Shown in pieces: positions 1 through 10,100 of a DNA stretch of 10,541 nt. The notes beneath the pieces were generated by a model. That model searched no databases. It had not been told where the DNA came from and saw nothing but the letters and a program-made list of their open reading frames with translations. The stretch's first letter is position 1; the number at the start of each line of letters is the position of its first letter. Source of the DNA: Prado023 sp049688595 (lineage in GTDB: Bacteria; Actinomycetota; Actinomycetes; S36-B12; CAIYMF01); assembly GCA_049688595.1 (NCBI GenBank), contig JBAVLA010000197.1, positions 1 to 10,541 of the forward strand, read 5' to 3'. The translations under genes and the position numbers were made by a program.

Positions 1-662
1 TGCCCGATGAGGCCGCCGCGCGCGGTCAAGCGCCCGGGGCGCCGTCCGTCGCGGCGCTCGCCGTCCGGCACCGCCCCGTCCAGCAACGGGGGCGGATCCG
101 GTTCGGGTCGATCCTGGCCGCCGCGCGCGTCCTGCTCCTGGAGACTGGCCTCGAGGGCTTCACCGTGGAGGACGTCGCGCAGCGGGCCGGGATCCCGGTC
201 GGGTCGGTCTACCAGTTCTTCCCCAACAAGCTCGCGATCGTGGCCGAGCTCGACGCGCAGGACACCGACGCCCTGGTCCAGGACCTCAGGTCCGCCGCCG
301 GGCGGTTCCCGACAGCCGACTGGCAGGGCGAGACGAACGACCTGATCGACCACATTGCCGAGCATTGGGCCGCGGACCCGTCGCGCAGCGCGGTGTGGCT
401 GGCGATGCGATCCAACGCGACGACCCGGTCCCTGGCCGCGCAGCGCTCACGGACCCTCGCCGACGCCCTGCTGCCGATCATCAGAGAGCTCACCCCGCAG
501 ATGGCCGACGCCGCCCGAGGGACGGTCGCCCAGGTGGTCGTCGAGATGAGCCAGTCGCTGCTGCACTTCTCGGTGTCCGACGGTCGGCCCAACGCCGACA
601 CGGTGCGTGAGTTGAAGCGGATGCTGCGCGCGTACCTGAGGGCCGTCGCGCTCGACTCCTGA
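1..662 (+). CDS. TetR/AcrR-family transcriptional regulator, 5' end outside window
   Basis: This is a DNA-binding repressor-type protein, probably a cytoplasmic dimer as is usual in the TetR family. The frame is open from base 3 to the TGA at 660-662 and gives 219 visible residues. Helix 1 of the DNA-binding domain lies near residues 36-50 (SILAAARVLLLETGLEGF). The helix-turn-helix follows at about 53-78, with the family signature VAQRAGIPVGSVYQFFPNK. The remaining ~140 residues are helical and variable, as expected for the ligand and dimer domain, and they end in a basic helix (ELKRMLRAYLRAVAL). No ATG, GTG or TTG occurs in frame before helix 1. The GTG at 165 lies inside the DNA-binding domain, so the real start must be left of the window. 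The gene converges on acpS-fas with a 30-bp gap. Its ligand and targets are unknown. It does not look like the mycobacterial fas regulator FasR in its recognition helix (compared from memory). Confidence 0.9.
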   Translation, partial: PDEAAARGQAPGAPSVAALAVRHRPVQQRGRIRFGSILAAARVLLLETGLEGFTVEDVAQRAGIPVGSVYQFFPNKLAIVAELDAQDTDALVQDLRSAAGRFPTADWQGETNDLIDHIAEHWAADPSRSAVWLAMRSNATTRSLAAQRSRTLADALLPIIRELTPQMADAARGTVAQVVVEMSQSLLHFSVSDGRPNADTVRELKRMLRAYLRAVALDS

Positions 663-670
663 GCCCACCC

Positions 671-691
671 GTGCCCCAGGGGTCCGGGCAC
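671..691. terminator. Candidate bidirectional terminator hairpin
   Basis: A perfect 6-bp inverted repeat, GTGCCC (671-676) and GGGCAC (686-691), flanks a 9-nt loop. It lies wholly between the regulator stop (660-662) and the acpS stop (693-695). An alternative CCCC-A-GGGG hairpin (674-682) overlaps it. There is no T-tract on either side, which is common for actinobacterial terminators but also weakens the case. The position between two convergent genes is the main support. Confidence 0.45.
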
Positions 692-692
692 C

Positions 693-1100
693 TCAAGCGG
701 CACGCTCCAGCACGACCACCGCGACTGCCATCGCCGGCTCGTGGGTGATCGACACGTGCGGGTTCACCGGGCCCAGCGTCGCCGTGACCGCTCGGGCCAG
801 GGCCCCATGCAGCATCAGCGCGGGCCGGCCCCAGGCGTCGGCGATCACCTCCACCTCGCGCCAGTCCAGGTCGGCCACCGCTGGCGCATGGCCGGCTCGG
901 GCCCCGGAGAAGGCCTTCACGAAGGCCTCCTTCGCGGCGAACCTACCGGCCAGGTGCTGCGCCGCACCCCCGGGGCCGGCGACGGAACGCAGCTCCCCCG
1001 GCGTGAAGGTCAGCTCCGCGAAGGCCGACCCGGCCGATCCCAGCTGCTCTGCGAACGGGCCGACGGCGACCAGGTCGATCCCGACCCCGAGGACGACCAT
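693..1100 (-). CDS. acpS: Holo-[acyl-carrier-protein] synthase (4'-phosphopantetheinyl transferase)
   Basis: AcpS moves the 4'-phosphopantetheine arm from CoA to the active serine of acyl carrier domains, using Mg2+. The 135-residue length is typical of the family. The N-terminal signature GVGIDLVAV carries the metal ligand Asp9. The second signature, RFAAKEAFVKAF, carries Glu58 and the neighbouring Lys57 and Lys62. The C-terminal strand HVSITHEPAMAVAVV matches the conserved SxTH segment. The ATG at 1098-1100 overlaps the fas TGA by one base (TGATG), and a GGAG lies 5 nt upstream, so this start is well supported and translation is probably coupled to fas. The natural client is the ACP domain of the FAS I encoded just upstream, which has no transferase domain of its own. 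The same gene pair is known in mycobacteria. No promoter is visible between the two genes. Confidence 0.97.
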   Translation of the reverse strand: MVVLGVGIDLVAVGPFAEQLGSAGSAFAELTFTPGELRSVAGPGGAAQHLAGRFAAKEAFVKAFSGARAGHAPAVADLDWREVEVIADAWGRPALMLHGALARAVTATLGPVNPHVSITHEPAMAVAVVVLERAA

Positions 1101-4100
1101 CAGGGCTCCAGGACGCCGGGCAGTCTCCCGTCGGCCGCGAGCAGCATCCCGGCCTCCCGCTCTCGGGTCTGGGCGGGCGACCCCTCCCCCAGCCTCCGAT
1201 CGGTCCGCCGCACCAGCACCGGTGGCCCGCCATGCATGGCGCGGAGCCGCCGCATCGAGCCGGCCACCCGACGCGCGCGGGCGGCGCGCAGGTAGGCATG
1301 CTGCTGATCGGGCGGGATGGCTGCGACGAACACGTCCGGGTGGGCCAGGGCGACGACGGACGAGACGTGGCCGAATCCCAGGCTCGTGGCCAGCGCCGCA
1401 CGGACCGGCTCATACCGGCGCAGCGGGCGGTGGTCCACGACAAGGGCATTCCCGGGCGCGACGCCGGGGTCGACGCTGACCAGGTTCGCGTTGCCGGGCA
1501 CCCAGCCGGTCGCGAACACGTCGCACAGGCCGGCCAGCTGCCAGGCAGCCGCACCGCCCTTGGCGTGGCCGGTCAGGGACTTCTGGGAGATGACCCGCAG
1601 GGGTGCACCCGGGGTGCGACCGAGGGCCGTCTGGATCCGGTCGTGGATGTACGCCTCATTCGGGTCGTTCGCCTCGGTCGAGGTGTCGTGCTTGGACACC
1701 ACCGCGATGTCATCTGCCGTCAGGCCGAGCCGTGCCAGCGCGCGGCCGAGCGGGGAGTCGCTCCCGCCGCGGGCCGCCCCCAACGCGCCCAGGCCCGGAG
1801 CCGGGATGGACGTGTGGATGCCGTCACCGAACGTCGCGGCATACCCCACGACAGCGCGGACCGGGAGTCCCAGGGCCAGCGCCACGGAGCCGCGGCAGAT
1901 CACGAAGCTCCCCCCGCCCTGGGCCTCCACGAATCCACGGCGACGCCGGTCCCCCGGGCGGCTGTGCTGGTGCGGGGCCAGGCCAGCCGCGATCAGGGCT
2001 TCGTTGTCGGCCGTGGCGGCCATCGCGGCGAACCCGTTGATCCCCTCGGTGGCCAAGTCGTCCCAGCCGCCACCGATGACGACCTCGGCCTTGCCCAGCG
2101 CGATCTTGTCGATCGCCTCCTCCAGGGAGACCGCCGCGGTCGCGCACGCGGCGACCGGGTGGACCATCGGGCCGTAGCCCCCGACGAGCCCCTGGTTGGC
2201 GTGCGCGGAGACCACGTTCCCGAGGGCCTCCTGGAGGATGTCGTTCGCCGGTAGACGGCCCGTGGCCGGGCCCATGTAGAGCCCGTTGATGCTGCTCATG
2301 CCACCCATGCCGGTACCCTGCGTGTTCCCCACGAGGCTGGGATGGACGGCCGCGACGAGCTCCTCCGGGGTCACCCCGGCGTCGGCCAGCGCCTCGGCAG
2401 TGATGACCACGTTCCAGGCAGCCAGCGGATCCATCGATCCGGCGACGCTGGCGTCCAGCCCGTGCCGGACCGGGTCTGAGCCCGTCGGGAACTGGCCGCC
2501 GACGGACCGGCGCAGCGGCCTGCGGCGTGGCACCCGCACCGCGGCTCCGGCCGGCAGGGTGAGGGTCCAGCCATCCTCCGCGCGGGATACGACGGCCCCC
2601 GGCGTGCTCGCCGCCAGCTCCTGGGCCGCAGCCCGGCTCGGGACGACCTTGCTCAGGGCCCGATCAAGGTGGACCTCCGCGAACTCCCAGTAGCCCTCGG
2701 CCGCGACGCCCGGCGTGCGCTCCAGGGGCCGCACCCCGCACCGGCTGGCCACCTCGCCCCGGTACCGCTGGGCGATCTCGGCCTCCTCCACCGGCTCCCC
2801 CGTGCGATGGTCGGTCCAGCCTCCGCGAGCGCCGTCCCAGGCGATGAGCCCGCAGCGCCACGCCAGCTCGACGATGCCGGCAGCCGCGACCTCGCCCAGC
2901 TCGGCCTGCCATCGCGTGGCGGTGCCTCCCCATGGTCCGTACTCGGCGATGCCGACCATCACGATCATGTCCTCGGCCCGGACTCGGGCCGCCGATGGCG
3001 CGGCAGGCGCCTGGATCGGGGTCCGCGCGTTGGCCAGGGCCTCGGGGAGGTTGGGCAGCGCCGCGATCATCGCCGCAGGTGGGTCCGACGGATCAGGCGC
3101 CGACGGGTCGAGCGCGGACTGATCCAGCGCGGACCCGTCGGCGGCTGGGGCGGCCTCGGCCACCACCCGGGCCAGCGCGTCGCCGAGTCGTCGCCCGCCG
3201 CCGAGCCCACCGGTGAGGTCGACGCGCAGCGGCTCGGCGGAGGCCAGCTCCTGCAGCCGCGGAGTGGCCAGGGCGGCGATGAGCGCACCCATCTGCTCAG
3301 CTGCGAAGGTCACGACCCCGAGCTCCTGCTCGATGCGGGCCGCGATCCGATCGTTGCCCGACATGAGCCCGGTGCCGCGGACCCATCCGATCTCGGCAGC
3401 GACCAGGCGCGTGCGGATGCCCCAGGTGGAGGACTCGGAATGCCACCTGTTGGTGATCGTCTCCAGCGCCGCCTTGGCGTCGCCATAGGCGCCGTCTCCG
3501 CCGAAGGTTCCATGGTTGGGCGACAGCGGCAGGATCACGGTGAACCGGTCGCGCCCCGACCCGGACGCCCCCGCAGGTCCGGACCCGCGCTCGGCGAGCC
3601 GGCCGACGAGCCGCTGGACCCCGAGCAGCAGCAGCCGCATCGTCGCCTGGGCCTCCTGCCCGGTGTCCGGTAGCGCACCACCGGCCGGGGCCGCGGCGAA
3701 CGGGAGCAGGAGAGTCGGCCACAGCGCAGGCTTCACCTCACGGCTGGTCGGCCCGACCGATTCCACGGTCGGCGTGACGAGCCACTCGATCAGGGCATCG
3801 ATGTCGGCGAACGAGGCGAGGTTGGCCCGCACGATGTGCAGCTGGGCACCCACTCCGGCGTATCGGCGCTCCAGGTCGCGGTAGGCGGCGATGCGCTCCG
3901 GGGTGTCCGAGGTGGTCGCGACGATGACGGTCGCACCGCCGCGCAGCAGGTGGGCGACGGTGGTCCACGCGATCGATCCCGGCGAGGCGCCCGTGACGAG
4001 CGCGACCTGGTCGGCGAACTCCCCCGGAGCGGCCGACAGCTGCTCGACGGCCGTCAGGACGTCATGCACGTCGAGAACGCGATCGGTGGCCCGCGTGCGG

Positions 4101-7100
4101 CGCCCGGAGGCGGGGCGCCCCCCGGAGAGATCCCCGAGGCCCCGCGCGAGCGCGGCACGCAGACCGGCGAGGTCGGGCACTGCGACGCCGGCCGGCTCCG
4201 TCGCCTGGATCCGGTCGATCAGGGCCACCGTGGCTGAGCGTCCAGAAGCGGCTGCCCGGTCGCGGTGGTAGGCCAGTGTCAGGGCGATCCGGGGGTCGGC
4301 CTCCCGGTGCACGCAGATGTGGTCGACCAGTGCCTCGATGTCGACGTTGGCGGAGACGCGTGGGCCGGCTTCCGGCCCGCCCGCGCGCTCCCGGACGGCC
4401 TCAGCCGCGAGGCTTGCCTGCACGAGGTGGTCGACGTCGGCCCGGGCCCAAGCCGTGGCGGATGCCAGCAGCACGTGCCGGCGCGGGTCGAACAACGGCG
4501 CAACGAGGTGCGCAGGGCCGTGCTCCGACTCCAGCAGGGCGAGCCGGGCCAGCGCGCGGTGCCGGTCGGCGACCTGGTCGGGGTCCTCCTGGTCGCTGCC
4601 GGGCAGCCGGCCCAGCCGGGCCAGGAGCTCGGTGGCCTGGCCGGCCAGCAGTTCCTCGACGTGCTCACGCAGCTCGAGCACCGCTGACGCGTCGACCGCC
4701 GCGCCGGTCCCGCGGGAGGCCGCTGTCGGCGACACCGCGATTCCGGCGCCCGCGGCCACCGCGAGCACCGCGGCGTCGATCAGGGCCTGCGCATCCGAAC
4801 CTGTGAGGGCGGCCAGGTCGCCGCCTCGACGGCTGCCGCCGTCCCGGCTGCCAAGCGCCAGCGCCAGGCAAGCTCGATCGGTCCAGCCCTGGGCCAGGCC
4901 CCAGTGCGAGGCCACGCGCTTGGACAGCTCCGCCGCCGATGAGCCCAGCGGACCCAGTGCGGCTGTCAGGGCGCCGTCCACCGCAGCGGCCAGCACCGGA
5001 CCCGGGTAGCGATACGCCGGTGCTCGCTCGGCGAGCCTGGCCGTCAGGTCCGCCCGCGACAGCTCATGGGCGCCGTCGATGGTCGGCACCGCGAACTCCC
5101 TGCCGATGTCCATGAGGACCTGGTTGCGCCGGCTGGAGGCACCGTCGACCAGGACCTCGATCGCGTCGTCGTCGAGCTGGTCGAGCCGCACGCCCACCCG
5201 GAGGGCGAGCAGGCTGTCCAGTGCCGTGGCGTGGTCCACCGGCAGGTCCGCAACCGTCGTAGAGCCGATGGCGAGCGCCTCGGCGTCCGATGCTCGGGGA
5301 ACGTCCGATGCTCGGGGAACGTCCGACGCTCGCGGCACTTCCGAGGACGCGGACCCCGCCGTCGGTGGCGCAGTCGCAGCGTCCTCGACCTCGCCCGCCG
5401 CCTCGGGGCCATCGCCGGTGGACTCGGGGAGGTCCGCCGTCGTGTCGAAGACCTCGTCGGCATCGACCTCCACATTGAGCACGCGCGGATGGGTCCCCCG
5501 GTGGCTCGGCAGCGCCAAGGATCCTTTGGCGAGGTTGGCCAGCGTGGGCGCGCTGCCCAGGCCGACCTCGATGATCCGCTCGACACCGAGCCCGACCCGC
5601 CCGACCGGGGTGCACATCAGCTCGAAGGTCTCGATCCACCGAACAGGCGAGGCGAACTGCCAGGCGAGCAGCTCGACCAGCAGGGTCCTGGCCAGCGCGT
5701 CACGATCCGCGCTGGCAGTCTCCCAGTCGGCCAGCAGGTCGGCCAGGACCGGCGAGCCGCATACGCCGCGGACCCCCTCGACGTACTCGCGGCCCAGGGA
5801 GAAGGCGTGCGGGTACAGGTTCGGCACATAGCGCCCCACGAGCGCGTCCGCCCTGATCCGAGCCGGAAGGGTGGCCCGCAGCTGGCCCCGGAACCCGTCG
5901 ACGCCGCCGAGCAGCGCTGAGGAGTGGAAGGGCACGTCAAGGCCCGGGACCGCCAGGATCGGGGGACGCCCAGGCTCGCCCTCGCCCAGACGCCGGCCGA
6001 GCTCGGCGAGCGCAGCGACCGTCCCGGACACGGCGTACTGCTTGCCGCGCAGGTTGTGGTTGACGATCTCGCACAGTTGGCCGGTGTCTGCCGAGACCGC
6101 AGAGACGTGGTGCTCGACCTGGGCGGGCGTCAAGCCGACGAGGTGCGGGCGGACGACGGCGAGCCGGTAGTCCGACCGACCCGCGGCGTCTCGGGGGACC
6201 AGCCCGTGCATCGCCAGGCCCCGGGCGAACACCAGCTCGATGACCGCCTCCAGCGGGAGCACGTCGGCCGACGCAGCCAGCGCGTTGTACTCCCCCACCG
6301 AGTGCCCGGCGACCGGTGCGTCCGGGTCGAACACCCCCTGCTCCCGCAGCTGGGCGACTTGCGCCGAGGCCAGCGCGGCCATCGCGACCTGTGTGAACTG
6401 CGTGAGGTTGAGCACGCCGGCCGGATGCCGGTAGGTCACTCCCCGGGCCTGGATGGAGGTCGGGTTCTCGCCGACCACCTCGAGGATCGAGAAGCCCAGG
6501 CGCTCGCGGGTGATCGAATCGGCCCGGTCCCAGACCGAACGGGCCGCGCCCGACCGGGCGTAGGCGTCCATCCCCATGCCCTTGGCCTGGATTCCCTGCC
6601 CGGGGAAGACGTACATCGTGCGGGGCGGCGCAACCAGCGCCGTGGCATTCGCGACGACGCGGTCACCGACGGCCGCCTCGACGGAGACGACTCGGGCCCC
6701 GGCGCGCACGGCCGTCCGGGTCACGGTGAGCTTCACGACCTCCCCGGGCAGCAGCGGGGCCAGGAAGTCGATCGCCCAGTCCCGCACGCGGGACGCGTCA
6801 CCGTCGGCGGCGTGCTCGACGACCGCGCGAGTGGCCGCCGCCGAGGTCCACATGCCGTGGACGATCCGGCCCGGCAGCCCGACGAACCGGGCGAGGATGT
6901 CGCTTCGGTGGATCGGGTTGGCGTCCCCGCTCACAGTCGCGAAGGCCTCCAGGCGGGTCGGCGCGGCCAGTGTGAGCGTGCCGAGCGTGCGCCGCGGCGT
7001 GGCCACGGCTGGCGCGGCACCGGGGGTTGGGGGCCTGGTGCCGATCGCATCGGCTGTTGACTCCAGCTGCCGGGCCACGGGGAGCTCCGGGTCGACGACT

Positions 7101-10100
7101 GCCCGCCGCACGAAGAACCGGTCGGTCACGTGGACGTCGTCGACGGCTGAGGCGATCGTGACGATCAGCCCTCCCTCAGTGCGCTCGACCACGGGGTGCC
7201 CTGCCCGTGCCACTCCCCCGACGGCCACGGCGTCCCCTGCCAGGCCGGGGGCGGCCGTGCCCATCGCCGCGTCCCCAACTGCCCCAGCCCCTGCCGTCAG
7301 CTCATGCCGGAGGTGGACCAGGTCGAAGATCGCGGGCGCCAGGCCGGCCTCGGACATCGCCGCGAACACCCGCGGCCACAGCATCGCCATCACCCGATCC
7401 GGCAGGGCCCCGGCCGCGCCCACGGTGGCGGCATGGCTGGCCGCCACCGTCCGCGGATCGCCAGGCCGGCCGGTTACCGCCCCCAGCAGCCCCAGGAGGG
7501 TCCTGCCGGCGGCGGCCAGCCCGGCCTCCTCGACGGCGAACGAGACCACGCCGGAGCGGATGTCCACCCCGATGGGCAGCACGAGGCCGCCGTCCCCGGG
7601 CTGGCCGAGCCCCGGCCAGGTGATCGCCAGCTCAAGTGCGCCCCTCCCCCCGACCGACAGGGTCGCCGACTCGGTGCCGTCATCAGACCACGCCGCCGAG
7701 TCTGCGTGGATGGTCCATTGCTCCATCGGACCGATCCGGTGCAGCGGGTTGGGCCGACTCACGCCCAGCCAGCGCCATGTCGGAGCGCGCAGCGCGGCCC
7801 GGAGCAGTTGCTCGGCTCTCGAGGCGCTCGTCGAGTCGGTCCAGCCCAGCCGGAACCCCGGCAGGTCCGCGGGCTCGGGCCGGAGGTCGCCCACCGTGGT
7901 GATCGACTCGACCACTGCAGATTCGAACCGGTCGAGCAGGTGGGCGACCGGCTCGTCGGCCGTCGTGATCCCGGCGACCGCCGCCGGCCCGGGGATGATC
8001 AGCACCTGGTCGGCTTCATACAGGTCGCTGTGCGACTGCCACAAGGAGTCCGACTGGTACCAGCGGCGGACGTCGGCGTCGATCACGGGGACGAAGGGCA
8101 CCGGCTTGCCTGGTCGGCGCGCCACTGCGAGGAAGTGGGCGACGTCGGCCGGATGCAGCAGCGCCGTTTGGGCGGTCTGGTGCGCAGCGCAGAGCCGCTC
8201 CAGCGCGAGGTGGGGGTCGTCCACGGCGGTCGGGTCGGCGAACATGGTCGCTATCGGGCCGGAGTCCGCGGGATGCAGCCTCGCCTCGGCCTGCTGCAGG
8301 AGGGCGATGAATCGGCCGCGATGGGTCGGGTCCAGCCAGGCACCGTCCTCGTAGCGTCCGTGCCGGCCGAGCGCGGTGAGCTGGATGAACCGGCCCAGCA
8401 TCTGGGCATACGTCATGTCCCCGACATCGCCGAAGAAGGGCTTGGCTGTCACGGCCAGGGCAGCGATGATCTCGTCCCGGCGGGCAGCCACGGCTACGGC
8501 GTCTCCGGCGACCTCGTCGAGCAGGCGCGCGGCCCGGGACGCGCTGTTGTCGAGGAAGTGGATGTCGGCGTCCAGCCCCGAGCGGCCTGACGTGGCCCCG
8601 CCCCGGACCTGGCCGCGCCCGATCCAGCCCGGATGTCCAGGGGCCTGGACCAGGGCCGCCTTCACAGATGGCGAGGCAGCCGACTCGCGCGTCGCCATCG
8701 TCACGGTGCCCAGCAGCACAGCGTCCACCGGCATCGTGGGGCCGCCATGCGCGTGCGCCCACGTACCGGTGAGGAGGGCTGCGGCCCGGCCCGGGTCGGC
8801 GATCCCGCCGCCGACCGCGAGCACGACGTTGTCGTGCTCGCGCACGAGGTGATAGGTGGCCAGGAGCAGCTCGTCCAGGTCCTCCCAGGAGTGATGCCCG
8901 CCCGCGGCGCCGCCCTCGAGGTGGAGCCAGATGCTGTGCGGCGCCTCCTCGGCGATGGCCAGGGCCTCCTTGACCTGGGCGACTGTTCCCGGCTTGAACG
9001 CGTTGAGCCAGATGCCCGCCGCCGCCAGCTCGTCCAGGAGGGCCAGCGCCTCCGGCCGCTCCGGGATGCCCGCAGAGATCGTCACCCCGTTGATCGGGGC
9101 GCCGGCCGCCCGGGCCCGCTGCACCAGCCGCCCACGCCCCAGCTGCAGGTCCCACAGGTATGGGTCGAGGAAGAGGGCGTTGAGCACGACCTCGTGGCCC
9201 GGATCGAGGAGCTCGCCGAGCTCGGCGATCCGCTCGGTGAAGATGCGCTCGCTGACCTGCCCACCCCCGGCCAGCTCCGCCACGTGGCCGCCGTTCGCTG
9301 CGGCCGCGACGATGGGTGCCTCCGCAGTGGACGGGGTCATCCCCGGCAGGATGATCGGCGAGCGACCGGAGAGCCGGGTGTGCCGGTTGTCCAGGTGCAG
9401 GACGCCATCCGTCCCGCGCACGACGCGAGGGGCGAACCGCTCGTAGGTCCCGGGAATCGCAGGCGCGCTGCCGGGGGTGAACAGCTGGGTGCGCTCGGCG
9501 GGGACGGCTGGGTCGAGCACCAGCGCGCCGCGGCCCTGCAGGATCGACCTGCTCACCCCGGCCAACGAGGCCAGGGCGCTGGCCATCACGGCGACCCCGC
9601 CTGCGGGCACGGCTGCGGGCACGGCGGACGCCCAGTCGTGAGGTCGGGCCAGCACCGACGTCACGATGGTCGCCAGCGCGTCGGGTCCCGAGAGGCGGCG
9701 GCGCGTGGCCGGGTCGATCACGGGCACGGCATCGGCCGTCAGCAGGGCCAGCCCGCACCCCTCGATGTGCGCCAGGGCTTCGGCAGCCGCTCCGGAGAGG
9801 CCGGGGTGGTGGAAGGGCACCGAGCTGGGCAGCGGTTCCCAGATGAACTGGAAGGGCGTGCCACCGAGGAGTCCCCGGGACCGACGGTCCGCCTCGGCCC
9901 TGGCCAGTCCGTCGAGGCTGCTGCGCAGCGTGGCCAGAGCCCGCGGGTCGCCGGACAGGACATGTCGCGTCGGGCTGTTCCGGACCGCCAGGGCGACACG
10001 GGCCCCGGCGAACTGGTGCAGCACTGCTCGCAGCCGCGCGGTGCGGGGACCGGAGATCGCGACCATTGGAGTCGCGGCACGCTGGTCCCCGGCGCGGGCC

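Noticed and set aside
7..345. ATG-started 112-codon frame at the left edge
   Set aside because: Its product is an Arg/Pro/Ser-rich, low-complexity shadow of the TetR frame with no recognisable fold.
165..662. GTG at 165 as the start of the TetR regulator
   Set aside because: It would cut away helix 1 and begin inside the helix-turn-helix domain. The upstream frame, open to base 3, encodes a convincing helix 1.
909..930. Near-repeat GAAGGCCTTC / GAAGGCCTC inside acpS
   Set aside because: It follows directly from the conserved peptide KEAFVKAF, whose repeated Lys-x-Ala-Phe codons create the pattern. No operator is needed to explain it.
5514..5530. Imperfect palindrome GCCAAGG-ATC-CTTTGGC inside fas
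   Set aside because: It lies in the MPT coding sequence (LAKGSLALP), has an offset centre and no promoter context; chance symmetry is sufficient.
6576..8354. 592-codon open frame on the plus strand, antisense to fas
   Set aside because: Composition is dominated by Ser, Ala, Arg and Pro with no domain signature. The fas frame on the opposite strand is full of conserved motifs through the same stretch.
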